Origin: Profundicola chukchiensis
GTDB taxonomy: Bacteria; Bacteroidota; Bacteroidia; Flavobacteriales; Weeksellaceae
NCBI RefSeq assembly: GCF_029664245.1
Contig: NZ_JANAIE010000004.1
Coordinates: 124,001-188,000 of the forward strand
Direction: 5' to 3'
DNA length: 64,000 nucleotides
Positions 55,691-62,992 of this stretch are shown here, one piece after another (the first letter of the stretch is position 1; the number at the start of each line of letters is the position of its first letter). Under the pieces are notes generated by a model that saw nothing but the letters and a program-made list of their open reading frames with translations, was not told the DNA's origin and did no database searches. The position numbers and the translations under genes are program-made.

Positions 55691-56845
55691 ATGAATAAAT
55701 TCTTTCTTTTAATTTTCAGCTTATTATTTAGCAACCTTTTCGCTCAAACAGTCGAGCAAAATCTTCTATACATTGTGGATTCCATTCACATTCTAGATAG
55801 ACCTCAAGAACAAATAAGTCAATTACATCCTGAATATATAAATAACATTGCAGTCGTTAAAGACAAGCAAATGATAGAGCAGGAAGGCTATGATAATGTA
55901 GATGGAATTTTATATGTTTTCACGAAAGCTTATGTTCAAAGAGCTGATAGTCTTAAGCAAATTCCTTCCTCCAAAAATATGATACTGAACGATGGTAAAT
56001 GGTACTTAAGAAATCATGATCAAGCCTACACAGGTAGATTTATAGATTACTACATTACCGGACAAAAACAGGGCGAAGGGTATTTACAGCAAGGTAAAGT
56101 AAATGGCAAACGAATGATGTATTATAAAAATGGAGGTACTTCAGATATAGTCCATTATAAAAATGCAGTATTAGATGGAGAAGAGAAGAGATTTTATGAA
56201 AATGGAAGTCTTATGCAGAAAGGAAATTTCACCAATGGCGTGAAAACTGGAGTTTGGGAAATGTACCACAACAATGGTGTGCTTAAACAAAAGTCTAACT
56301 TCAATGCTAAAGGAAACTTGGAGGGAGAATCTATTTCTTTCTATTCCACAGGAAAGCAGAAAGCTAAAATTAATTATAAAGATGGAGTATATCAGAAAGA
56401 TCAAAAGATAGACGAGACTTTTGCTTTATATAACGAAGGTCAAGAATTGTATTCGCAGTCTAAATTCAAAGCGGCTATTAAAAAGTATTCAGAAGCTTTA
56501 AAGATTGATAATAACTGGGCAGAGGGTTATTTTGCAAGAGCTACGGCTAAAGTCAATAATTTAGATTTTGATGAAGCGATAGAAGATTATAATCAAGCCT
56601 TAGTAATTGAACCATTGTATACCGAAGCTTATGCTAATCGTGCCTTTGCTCTCATCGGAAAACATGAAAACAACAATAGTCGAAAGCTTTCTGACTCCAA
56701 AGAAATGACCGTGCAAATAGCTAAAAATACAAAGCTTCCTGTAGCTAGCGCTAAAAAAGTTTGCTCGGATTTAAATAAAGCTATTGAACTTGGAGATGAT
56801 AATCTTATGGTTTTTGAAGCTTTAGAGCAATATTGCAAAAACTAA
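55691..56845 (+). CDS. Exported protein with YwqK/MORN-like repeats and TPRs
   Basis: 384 residues with the signal peptide MNKFFLLIFSLLFSNLFAQ. Residues about 110-235 contain repeats of the type YKNGGTSDIVHYKNAVLDGE, FYENGSLMQKGNFTNGVKTG and MYHNNGVLKQKSNFN, the MORN/YwqK-like pattern. Residues about 240-345 hold TPR units (GQELYSQSKFKAAIKKYSEA, AEGYFARATAKVNNLDFDEA, AYANRAFALIGK). A scaffold role in the periplasm is plausible. The YwqK label as an antitoxin in some databases is not supported here: no toxin gene is adjacent. Confidence 0.8.
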   Translation: MNKFFLLIFSLLFSNLFAQTVEQNLLYIVDSIHILDRPQEQISQLHPEYINNIAVVKDKQMIEQEGYDNVDGILYVFTKAYVQRADSLKQIPSSKNMILNDGKWYLRNHDQAYTGRFIDYYITGQKQGEGYLQQGKVNGKRMMYYKNGGTSDIVHYKNAVLDGEEKRFYENGSLMQKGNFTNGVKTGVWEMYHNNGVLKQKSNFNAKGNLEGESISFYSTGKQKAKINYKDGVYQKDQKIDETFALYNEGQELYSQSKFKAAIKKYSEALKIDNNWAEGYFARATAKVNNLDFDEAIEDYNQALVIEPLYTEAYANRAFALIGKHENNNSRKLSDSKEMTVQIAKNTKLPVASAKKVCSDLNKAIELGDDNLMVFEALEQYCKN

Positions 56846-56866
56846 AATGCTTAATACAATACTAAA

Positions 56867-56903
56867 AATTGGGATGAAGAATTAAATCTTTCATCCCAAT
56901 TTG
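56867..56903. terminator. Bidirectional terminator
   Basis: AATTGGGATGA (56867-56877) pairs perfectly with TCATCCCAATT (56891-56901), between the convergent TPR protein and M24 peptidase genes. Confidence 0.85.
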
Positions 56904-56933
56904 TCTTTAATAAGATTTAATGACGATTTATAT

Positions 56934-58151
56934 TTAATCTACAACATATCCGAAAGGATTATCAATGCTGTGCGCTGGTTCAGTAAACCACCTCGGACCA
57001 TCTTCGGTCATATAAATATGATCCTCTAATCTAACACCAAACTCATCTGGAACTACAATCATAGGTTCAATACTAAAACACATGCCAGCTTGTAAAGGAA
57101 TATTATTTCCACCTACAATAAACGGGTGCTCATGAATTTCTATACCAATTCCATGACCGGTTCTGTGGGGCAATCCCGGTAAATCATAATCAGGACCTAA
57201 TCCATCTGTTTTCAATTGCACACGCACTTGTTCGTCTATGTGAGAACAAGGCTTTCCTAATTGTGCCGCTTCAAAGGCAGCTAATTGTGCCGCTTTTTCT
57301 TTATTCCAAATATCAATTTCTTTGTCACTTGCTTTTCCATAAATATAGGTTCGTGTGATATCAGAAATATAAGACTTGTACCGCGTACCAGTATCAATCA
57401 GCACCATGTCATTTTCTTCTAGCGCTTTAGGCGTTTTAACCCCATGAGGAAAACTAGAATCCTTACCGAATAGAACGATACAGAAATAAGAACCTTTCTC
57501 AACGCCTAATTTTTGATGGGCCTGATGAATAAATTCCTCAACTTCTTGCGCCGTTATTCCAGGTTTTAAGATTTTCGCAGCTGCCTTATGCACTTGCATA
57601 GTTAAATCCATAGCATATTGTAGATGCTCGATTTCGGCTTTGCTCTTGATCATTCTAATATCTCTAATGAGATTTTCAGCACTCGAAATCTCAAATCTTT
57701 TATTTTCTTGAAACTTAGAAACTAAAGTAAATCGAGTGGAATCATCAACTGCTAATTTTATTTTTCCAGAAACATTCGTTGCAATGACTTCTATCGGCGA
57801 TTCATGTTCTTTCCAAGAAATAATATCTCCTTCAATCCCCATAAAATCCTCGAAGGTTCCAATTTCAAATTCAGGAACTATATATTTTAAACTTCCATCT
57901 GCAAAAAGAAGTGCGCCTACCAAGCGTTCAGAAGGACTCCAGTGGGTTTTTGTGAAGTAATACAGATTAGTTCCAGCATTGATGTATAAAGCATCTAAAC
58001 CTTGTTCTTTCAAAGCCGTACAAGCTTTTGCTAATCTTTCTTGAAACTCCTCTTTTTGAATGGGTTGAGGCTCTTGGCTATTAGGTTTTAATTTAGAGAG
58101 TTCTATAGCTGGCGTACTTCCACCAATACCCTTAGATATATTTTGATTCAT
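56934..58151 (-). CDS. M24-family Xaa-Pro peptidase
   Basis: A 405-residue dinuclear-metal peptidase with a creatinase-like N-terminal domain (AKACTALKEQGLDALYINAG) and a pita-bread catalytic domain. Metal ligands fit LIDTGTRYKSYISDITRTY (two Asp), TGHGIGIEIHEHPF (His), FSIEPMIVVPDEFGV (Glu) and LEDHIYMTEDG (Glu). It cleaves X-Pro bonds in small peptides, in the cytoplasm since no signal peptide is present. It begins about 90 bases downstream of the DUF4010 gene on the same strand. Confidence 0.92.
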   Translation of the reverse strand: MNQNISKGIGGSTPAIELSKLKPNSQEPQPIQKEEFQERLAKACTALKEQGLDALYINAGTNLYYFTKTHWSPSERLVGALLFADGSLKYIVPEFEIGTFEDFMGIEGDIISWKEHESPIEVIATNVSGKIKLAVDDSTRFTLVSKFQENKRFEISSAENLIRDIRMIKSKAEIEHLQYAMDLTMQVHKAAAKILKPGITAQEVEEFIHQAHQKLGVEKGSYFCIVLFGKDSSFPHGVKTPKALEENDMVLIDTGTRYKSYISDITRTYIYGKASDKEIDIWNKEKAAQLAAFEAAQLGKPCSHIDEQVRVQLKTDGLGPDYDLPGLPHRTGHGIGIEIHEHPFIVGGNNIPLQAGMCFSIEPMIVVPDEFGVRLEDHIYMTEDGPRWFTEPAHSIDNPFGYVVD

Positions 58152-58240
58152 AAATTTTAAATATTGAAAATGCTAATGTTTAATTTAGCATTACTATCGC
58201 TAAAATTACAAAGAAATGATTGGAATCAAGGATTTGGGTT

Positions 58241-59521
58241 TTAAAAATGCCAAGTCTCTGGCCACAACCAAATCATTAATAATCCCACAATTATAGATAG
58301 GAGCATAGCCGCACCTAGATAAAGTGTTAGTTTTCGATTCCCTAAAACAGCAACAATCACAATCTTAAAAGCAAAATTGGCTAAAACACCTGTCATGATA
58401 AGTCGCCAACCTAATTCAGTAGCCATTCCTCCTTTAATGGAATTGGCCAAGGAAAGCGTGATGGCATCTTTCTTAGCCAAACCACCTATAATCGATACAA
58501 TATAAAGTCCGCTATTTCCAAACTCTTTCTCTGTAAAGGCTACAGCTAATAGAATTAAACCATATAAAATTCCAAACACAAAAGCACTTTTGAATTGCGC
58601 TGGGTTTTTAGGCTCGGGCATTTCTTCTTTATTTTCATCTTTAGAAATGGTATAAAATAATATCACAGAAAGAATCGTCATAAAAATAAAGAGAACCACA
58701 AAGGGAAGGATAAGTTGCGGAAGTTTTTGTGGAACAACAATTCCAATCTCTACAATAACCCGAATGATGGAAACGGTTACAGCTGCAAGAATTACAAAAG
58801 CAGCGACCTTGCTAATCGATTGGGTGCTTTTAGAATAGCGCGCATAACTCACACTGGTTGCCGTACTACTAATAACACCTCCGAGAATTCCATTGGAGAT
58901 CATCCCAGCCTTTTTTCCAACCCATTTGTAGACAAAATACCCTAGAATACTTATTCCAACAATCAGTGTGACCATCAACCAAATATCATGTGGATTCAAG
59001 ACATCGAGCGGACCATAGGTTTCATTGGGCAAAACAGGTAAGATTACCAAAGAAATCCCTACAAAAGTCATTATTGCAGATAGGTCTTTGTCTTTAAGAC
59101 TATCAATGAAATTATGCAGCGTTTCTTTAATATAGAGTAAGACAGCCAAACTTCCCCCAATTACCACGGCAATGACTTGATCGCCTAAGACCAAATAAGA
59201 CCCAATGGCGAACATGAGTAATAAAGCCACTTCTGTGGTTTGCCCTACCGATGTATCAGGTTCTTTTTTGGATTGCACATAATTGGCCATTAGCATCAAG
59301 GAAGTAATAGCCAGACCAAAGGCAGGTAAAATATAAGGATTGTCGAAATCGCGGGTGAGAAAACCAGCCACAACACCCAAAATAGCCACCAACGTAAAAG
59401 TTCTAACGCCAGCCATTGCATTATCAGTCGTCTGCCGTTGTAAGCCTACCAATAGCCCTAAACCAAAGGCAATTCCCAATGTTATTAAGTCCTCATAATT
59501 CATAGATTGATTTAGACTCAA
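58241..59521 (-). CDS. MgtC/SapB-like DUF4010 membrane protein
   Basis: A 426-residue polytopic membrane protein with about 11-13 hydrophobic segments. The N-terminal region resembles MgtC/SapB (LGIAFGLGLLVGLQRQTTDN, MAGVRTFTLVAILGVVAGFL) and the rest matches the DUF4010 arrangement (GGVISSTATSVSYARYSKS, IIGGLAKKDAITLSLANS). The transported or sensed substrate is unknown. Single gene, leftward, with about 280 bp to the cold-shock gene upstream. Confidence 0.85.
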   Translation of the reverse strand: MSLNQSMNYEDLITLGIAFGLGLLVGLQRQTTDNAMAGVRTFTLVAILGVVAGFLTRDFDNPYILPAFGLAITSLMLMANYVQSKKEPDTSVGQTTEVALLLMFAIGSYLVLGDQVIAVVIGGSLAVLLYIKETLHNFIDSLKDKDLSAIMTFVGISLVILPVLPNETYGPLDVLNPHDIWLMVTLIVGISILGYFVYKWVGKKAGMISNGILGGVISSTATSVSYARYSKSTQSISKVAAFVILAAVTVSIIRVIVEIGIVVPQKLPQLILPFVVLFIFMTILSVILFYTISKDENKEEMPEPKNPAQFKSAFVFGILYGLILLAVAFTEKEFGNSGLYIVSIIGGLAKKDAITLSLANSIKGGMATELGWRLIMTGVLANFAFKIVIVAVLGNRKLTLYLGAAMLLSIIVGLLMIWLWPETWHF

Positions 59522-59634
59522 AATCTATACTAAATATGAGATTTAGCTTGTGAATCGTAAAATATTTTAAATTTTAACAATTAACTTGATAATTATTAAA
59601 GCTGAAGAGTACATATTCAATATTTATGTGCTTA

Positions 59635-59644
59635 GCCTTAAGGC
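59635..59644. other. Short perfect palindrome
   Basis: GCCTTAAGGC is a 10-bp perfect palindrome in the 280-bp spacer between DUF4010 and csp. Nothing else is seen in that spacer apart from the csp hairpins. It may be chance. Confidence 0.25.
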
Positions 59645-59727
59645 CATTAATAATCAATTCTTTTTAAAATAAGAAGAAACGGATTGGGTTGGGATGTAGC
59701 GGCATAATTACTTCAAAAAACTAGGAA

Positions 59728-59790
59728 CAAAAAAAGGAGATCATTACTGATCTCCTTGTGTACTTTTATAACACTATCGCTGGGATAGTG
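59728..59790 (-). terminator. Tandem hairpins at the 3' end of the cold-shock gene
   Basis: Reading leftward from the stop, the first hairpin is CACTATC/GATAGTG (59772-59790). Next is the terminator AAGGAGATCA/TGATCTCCTT (59734-59757), followed by a T-run (A7 on the + strand). Confidence 0.85.
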
Positions 59791-59800
59791 AATAATGGGT

Positions 59801-59992
59801 TTAGTCTATAACTTCTACGTTGATAGCGTTTAAACCTTTTCTACCTTCTTGTGTGTCAAAAGAAACTCTATCGTTATCTCTGATTTCTACGTTTAAACCT
59901 GAACTGTGAACGAAAATTTCTTCACCTGATTCTGCTGTAATAAATCCGAATCCTTTTGTCTCGTCGAAAAATTTTACTGTACCTTCTTGCAT
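59801..59992 (-). CDS. Cold-shock domain protein (CspA family)
   Basis: A 63-residue single OB-fold RNA/DNA-binding protein. GTVKFFDETKGFGFITA contains RNP1 (KGFGFI), and EIFVHSSGL contains RNP2. The rest, NDRVSFDTQEGRKGLNAINV, is typical. CspA proteins melt RNA structure and often act as cold-induced chaperones. A -7 element about 205 bases upstream implies a long 5' leader, as for cold-regulated csp genes elsewhere. Tandem hairpins end the transcript. Confidence 0.95.
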   Translation of the reverse strand: MQEGTVKFFDETKGFGFITAESGEEIFVHSSGLNVEIRDNDRVSFDTQEGRKGLNAINVEVID

Positions 59993-60197
59993 TTTAATTT
60001 AATTTAAATGATTAATAATTTTTACAAAAAACCGCCTATATAAAACAAAGCATTAACTAAAATGCACCATGCATCTTTGATAAGTAAACACTAATAAAAA
60101 GTAATTGTAAAAATTTAATTGGAAAGAGAGTAAAACTCGAAATACTAATTGCACTAAATACTATACTATAAAACTATGTAGGTGTTTTTATGTGATG
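59993..60197 (-). promoter_or_regulatory. Putative long 5' leader of the cold-shock mRNA
   Basis: About 200 gene-free bases lie between the csp start and the nearest leftward -7 element. They contain a small hairpin ATGCA-CCA-TGCAT (60062-60074). Inference: a structured leader of the cold-shock type. No known motif is recognised. Confidence 0.4.
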
Positions 60198-60205
60198 CAA
60201 ATATA
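60198..60205 (-). promoter_or_regulatory. -7 element for the cold-shock gene
   Basis: The minus strand reads TATATTTG (TAnnTTTG), preceded by a G on the + strand as GCAAATATA, as upstream of the gene at 26872. It is far (about 205 bases) from the csp start. Confidence 0.45.
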
Positions 60206-60491
60206 GAACGGATAATCCACTCCACCTAATGTTTTATTGAATAATCTTATTAAAACTAAAAAAATCTATAATTAAAATCTATTTTTATGCAGCTAAGTCT
60301 TTTAGCTTTAGCCTATTAAAGAATTTTAAAAATAAATAAAATATTTTGATAAAATAGTGGCCAATACAAGCAAAATCAATCAATTATTCAATTTAGCATC
60401 CAAATTAAGTTTAAGAATGACTGATAATCCTCTAAAATTTTAAAATAAAGTCCATCTTAAAAAATAAATTGAAGTAGAAGAGGAGTCAGCC
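60206..60491. other. Gene-free AT-rich spacer
   Basis: About 285 bp between the csp promoter and the helicase stop. No gene, repeat, or convincing terminator for the helicase is visible. Confidence 0.4.
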
Positions 60492-61847
60492 TTATCGCTT
60501 TCTCTTCTTCTTTTTCATATTTTGAATCTTATCACCACGACGAATTGGCTTCTTGAATTTCTCTTTCATCTGATCACCATAGCTTTTTCGCTTAGCATTA
60601 GATTTTTTATTCTTAGCTGCTTTCTCATGAAAAGAAGCCCCTGGAATAAAATCTACATCATTATAAAATGAAACTTCCTCTTTCGGCTTGTCTTCCTCCT
60701 CTGGCGTAAGTTCTCGAGAAACCTCAACCTCAGCAGGGAATTCATTTAAAGGAATCTGATAATTCATTAAGTTCTCAATATCAGTTTTTAACTCCATTTC
60801 AGCTTCGCTAAACAACAAAATGGAATTTCCTTTATGCTCTGCACGTCCGGTTCTACCAATTCTGTGAATATAGTTTTCTGGATATCTTGGCACATCAAAA
60901 CTAATCACTGTATCAATCTTGTCGATGTCAATACCACGAGAAATTACATCCGTTGCAATAAGGATTCGACTCTTGCCTTCCACAAAATTCTCAATAGCAT
61001 GCATACGATGACTTTGGGTTTTACGAGCATGAATCAATGAAGTATCATCTTGGAAGTCCAAAGTTTCGTAAAGTCGGTCTGCTTTTATTTTAGAAGAAAC
61101 GAAGATTAAAACCTTAGAGAATTTCTCTTCATCGCTTAATAGGTAATTCAACAAATTAGCTTTCGTATAGAAATTGGCCGCTTGATAAGATGATTGACTA
61201 ATATTTTCTAATGGAGTACCACTAATAGAAATAGTTTCTTTTAAAGGATTGATCAAGAAACCTCTAATCATTTCATCTACATAAGTAGTCATAGTTGCGG
61301 AGAATAAAATATTCTGACGTTTTTGAGGAAGAAAACTAAAGATATTTCTCAACTGTGTTCTAAAACCAAAGTCAAGCATAATATCAACCTCATCAATCAC
61401 TAATTTCTTGATTGAATTTAAACGCAAAACATTGGTCATGGCCAAGTCATAAAGTCGCTGTGGCGTACCAACAACCACATCTACACCTTGTGCAATCGCC
61501 TTTTTCTGCGTATTCATGTTCGTTCCACCATAAACAGCCTCAACACGACAATGAATATAAGGCGTAAGTTTTTCGATTTCTTTAACCGTTTGAATCACCA
61601 ATTCCCTGGTAGGAACTAGGATTAAAACCCTAGGATGTGGCTGCTCTGAATAACTTAAGTCCTGAATAATAGGCAGTAAGTAAGCAAAAGTTTTACCTGT
61701 ACCTGTTTGTGCAATCCCCACGAAATCTCTTCCAGACTTAATAGGAGCATAAGCCGCGGATTGAATAGGCGTAGGCTTGCTGATACCAAGATCGCTAAGG
61801 GCATTAACTAATTGCTTTTTTATTTTGAAATCATCGAATGTGTTCAT
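60492..61847 (-). CDS. DEAD-box-family RNA helicase (DEVD variant)
   Basis: 451 residues. The Q motif is GISKPTPIQSAAYAPI, Walker A is AQTGTGKTFAYL near residue 50, motif Ib-like TPQRLYDLA, motif II VIDEVDIMLDFGF near 153, motif III FSATMTTY, and motif VI HRIGRTGRAEHKG near 331. Motif II reads DEVD rather than DEAD. The C-terminal 60 residues are basic and Lys-rich, ending KKKKRKR, a likely RNA-binding tail. It unwinds short RNA duplexes with ATP; a ribosome-assembly or RNA-decay role is usual. It is 500 bp upstream of csp on the same strand. Confidence 0.92.
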   Translation of the reverse strand: MNTFDDFKIKKQLVNALSDLGISKPTPIQSAAYAPIKSGRDFVGIAQTGTGKTFAYLLPIIQDLSYSEQPHPRVLILVPTRELVIQTVKEIEKLTPYIHCRVEAVYGGTNMNTQKKAIAQGVDVVVGTPQRLYDLAMTNVLRLNSIKKLVIDEVDIMLDFGFRTQLRNIFSFLPQKRQNILFSATMTTYVDEMIRGFLINPLKETISISGTPLENISQSSYQAANFYTKANLLNYLLSDEEKFSKVLIFVSSKIKADRLYETLDFQDDTSLIHARKTQSHRMHAIENFVEGKSRILIATDVISRGIDIDKIDTVISFDVPRYPENYIHRIGRTGRAEHKGNSILLFSEAEMELKTDIENLMNYQIPLNEFPAEVEVSRELTPEEEDKPKEEVSFYNDVDFIPGASFHEKAAKNKKSNAKRKSYGDQMKEKFKKPIRRGDKIQNMKKKKRKR

Positions 61848-62046
61848 TCTGTCGTAATATTTAGGCCAAAGTTGTCAGTCTTTGGGCGGAATTAATTCTA
61901 AACTTTAACCGAAAAAGAATTTTCGATTAATTAATAGACCAAGACAAAATTGAGGATTGAGTTTTAAATCAAGTAATTATGAATCTTAAAATCTAAAAAT
62001 TTAGAGTTCACAAAACTAATACTTTTTTGAGTAGGAATTGGTAGAG

Positions 62047-62142
62047 GGTACTTGGAAATAGGTAATTGGTGTAGAGTGGAGGGTCAGGAGTTTAGGGTTT
62101 ATTGTTCGCTGTTCAGCGTTCTCAGTTCCCTGTTTCTCTTTT
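62047..62142. repeat. G/T-rich low-complexity tract
   Basis: Degenerate short units such as GGGTTTATTGTTCGCTGTTC and AGCGTTCTCAGTTCCCTGTT. A related tract with GTTTAGTGTTCAAAGTTC lies at about 62308-62366. No coding potential. Confidence 0.5.
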
Positions 62143-62172
62143 TATAAATAGGGTTATCAAGCTAAGACGCAT

Positions 62173-62198
62173 GTCATTCCGGGCTTGACCCGGAATCT
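62173..62198 (+). repeat. Hairpin repeat A, copy 1
   Basis: A 26-bp unit: an 8-bp stem ATTCCGGG/CCCGGAAT around loop CTTGA, flanked by GTC and CT. It shares the preceding AAGACGyAT with copy 3. Confidence 0.85.
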
Positions 62199-62255
62199 AG
62201 AAAGTTTATTCGAAGAATATTTTTGATCTGTAACTTAAAGATCTAACTCAAAGCA

Positions 62256-62302
62256 AGCTGCTCCACTTTTAAGGGGAGCTGTTCGTAGGACTGAGGGGTT
62301 CT
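62256..62302 (+). repeat. Palindromic unit with AGCT-CTCC/GGGG-AGCT stem
   Basis: An 8-bp stem with one bulged G around loop ACTTTTAA (62256-62280), followed by GTTCGTAGGACTGAGGGGTT. It resembles dispersed palindromic repeats seen in AT-rich genomes. Single copy here. Confidence 0.5.
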
Positions 62303-62406
62303 AGAATTTAGTTTAGGGTGGAGAGTTTATAGTTCTCGGATCACTGTTTAGTGTTCAAAGTTCTGCAGCGTGTACTTTAATTTAGAATTTAAAATTCATA
62401 ATTTCC

Positions 62407-62466
62407 TCTCTTGTCTAAGTTTTCGATACATTTTTGCTTCACAAAAACACTCAAACTGACAAGAGG
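62407..62466 (+). repeat. 60-bp structured repeat B, copy 1
   Basis: Terminal arms CTCTTGTC and GACAAGAG, nested arms AGTTT/AAACT and TTTTTG/CAAAAA around CTTCA, predicting a long interrupted hairpin. It is 59/60 identical to 62785-62844. Confidence 0.88.
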
Positions 62467-62490
62467 CTTTTCGACTCAATTAGTATTTAG

Positions 62491-62546
62491 ACAATATTAA
62501 ACTACTTTTAAACCACCCTTAAACCACCCTTAAACCACGTTAACAG
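62491..62546 (+). repeat. Repeat C, copy 1, with three 11-bp tandem units
   Basis: ACAATATTAAACTACTTT leads into three units of TTAAACCACCC (62508-62540, last unit ends CACGT), then TAACAG. Related copies are at 62858-62892 and 62955-62982. Confidence 0.85.
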
Positions 62547-62547
62547 A

Positions 62548-62573
62548 AGATTCCACATCAAGTGCGGAATGAC
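62548..62573 (-). repeat. Hairpin repeat A, copy 2 (inverted)
   Basis: On the minus strand the stem is ATTCCGCA/TGTGGAAT (one G-T pair) around CTTGA, flanked by GTC and CT like copy 1. Confidence 0.8.
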
Positions 62574-62606
62574 CTTTCAAAGTTTTATTGTTAAAGCAAG
62601 ACGTAT

Positions 62607-62632
62607 GTCATTCTGAGTTTGACTCAGAATCT
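62607..62632 (+). repeat. Hairpin repeat A, copy 3
   Basis: The stem ATTCTGAG/CTCAGAAT around TTTGA. It differs from copy 1 at four stem positions, all forming compensated base pairs, plus one loop position. Confidence 0.85.
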
Positions 62633-62654
62633 CATCTAATTAATCTATCATGTT

Positions 62655-62693
62655 CATTTTTGCTTGATCAAAAACACTCAAGCTAACAATAGG
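62655..62693 (+). repeat. Partial, diverged copy of repeat B
   Basis: It retains CATTTTTGCTT, CAAAAACACTCAA and a diverged CTAACAATAGG end; the inner stem TTTTTG/CAAAAA is preserved with loop CTTGAT. Confidence 0.7.
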
Positions 62694-62704
62694 CCTTATG
62701 TTTT

Positions 62705-62758
62705 CTGTCACATTGAGTGGATTTTTCCTTAGAAAAATTTGTTTCGAAATGTCGACAG
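62705..62758. repeat. Structured element D
   Basis: Outer arms CTGTCACATT (62705-62714) and AATGTCGACAG (62748-62758) pair with one bulge. An inner perfect 7-bp stem ATTTTTC/GAAAAAT (62721-62738) has loop CTTA. Single copy in this window. Confidence 0.65.
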
Positions 62759-62784
62759 AAAGAGAGCTTGACGTCCTTCGTGCT

Positions 62785-62844
62785 TCTCTTGTCTAAGTTT
62801 TCAATACATTTTTGCTTCACAAAAACACTCAAACTGACAAGAGG
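62785..62844 (+). repeat. 60-bp structured repeat B, copy 2
   Basis: One substitution from copy 1 (A for G at unit position 19), 378 bp downstream, followed by repeat C and hairpin A in the same order. Confidence 0.88.
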
Positions 62845-62857
62845 ATTCAAGTCTTAA

Positions 62858-62892
62858 GCTACTTTTAAACAAGCCTTAAACCACGTTAACAG
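62858..62892 (+). repeat. Repeat C, copy 2 (shorter)
   Basis: CTACTTTTAAACAAGCCTTA then AACCACGTTAACAG: the same start and end as copy 1 but fewer 11-bp units. A third fragment, ACAATATTAAACTACTTTTA, is at 62955-62982. Confidence 0.8.
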
Positions 62893-62893
62893 T

Positions 62894-62919
62894 AGAATCC
62901 ACATCAAATGCGGAATGAC
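62894..62919 (-). repeat. Hairpin repeat A, copy 4 (inverted)
   Basis: On the minus strand ATTCCGCA pairs with TGTGGATT (one G-T pair and one mismatch) around TTTGA. It follows repeat C exactly as copy 2 does. Confidence 0.78.
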
Positions 62920-62992
62920 GCCTTGGATTTAGACTTTGTCTTGAATAAAACTTAAACAATATTAAACTACTTTTAAGCCACCTCAAATCTCC

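Larger units (their letters stand above)
61848..62992. repeat. 1.1-kb gene-free island of mosaic structured repeats
   Basis: No plausible coding frame occurs in this region. It contains four copies of a hairpin family (two in each orientation), two copies of a 60-bp element plus a partial third, an 11-bp tandem array repeated downstream, two further hairpin types, and GT-rich low-complexity sequence. It lies between the divergently placed helicase start and the decarboxylase stop. The individual units are listed separately. Confidence 0.85.

Noticed and set aside
55691-56845. Toxin-antitoxin locus (YwqK-like domain)
   Set aside because: The domain is a MORN-like repeat, the protein has a signal peptide and TPRs, and no toxin-like gene is adjacent.
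62088-62100. Telomere-like TTTAGGGTTTA string
   Set aside because: A single occurrence inside a low-complexity G/T tract; no array and no chromosome end.
62508-62540. Three 11-bp TTAAACCACCC units as replication iterons
   Set aside because: Only three units, no initiator gene and no DnaA-box cluster nearby; they belong to a repeat that recurs in the same island.
62407-62919. Repeated units in the 62-kb island as a CRISPR array
   Set aside because: The repeats are of several kinds, in both orientations, with irregular spacing and no cas genes; there are no uniform spacers.
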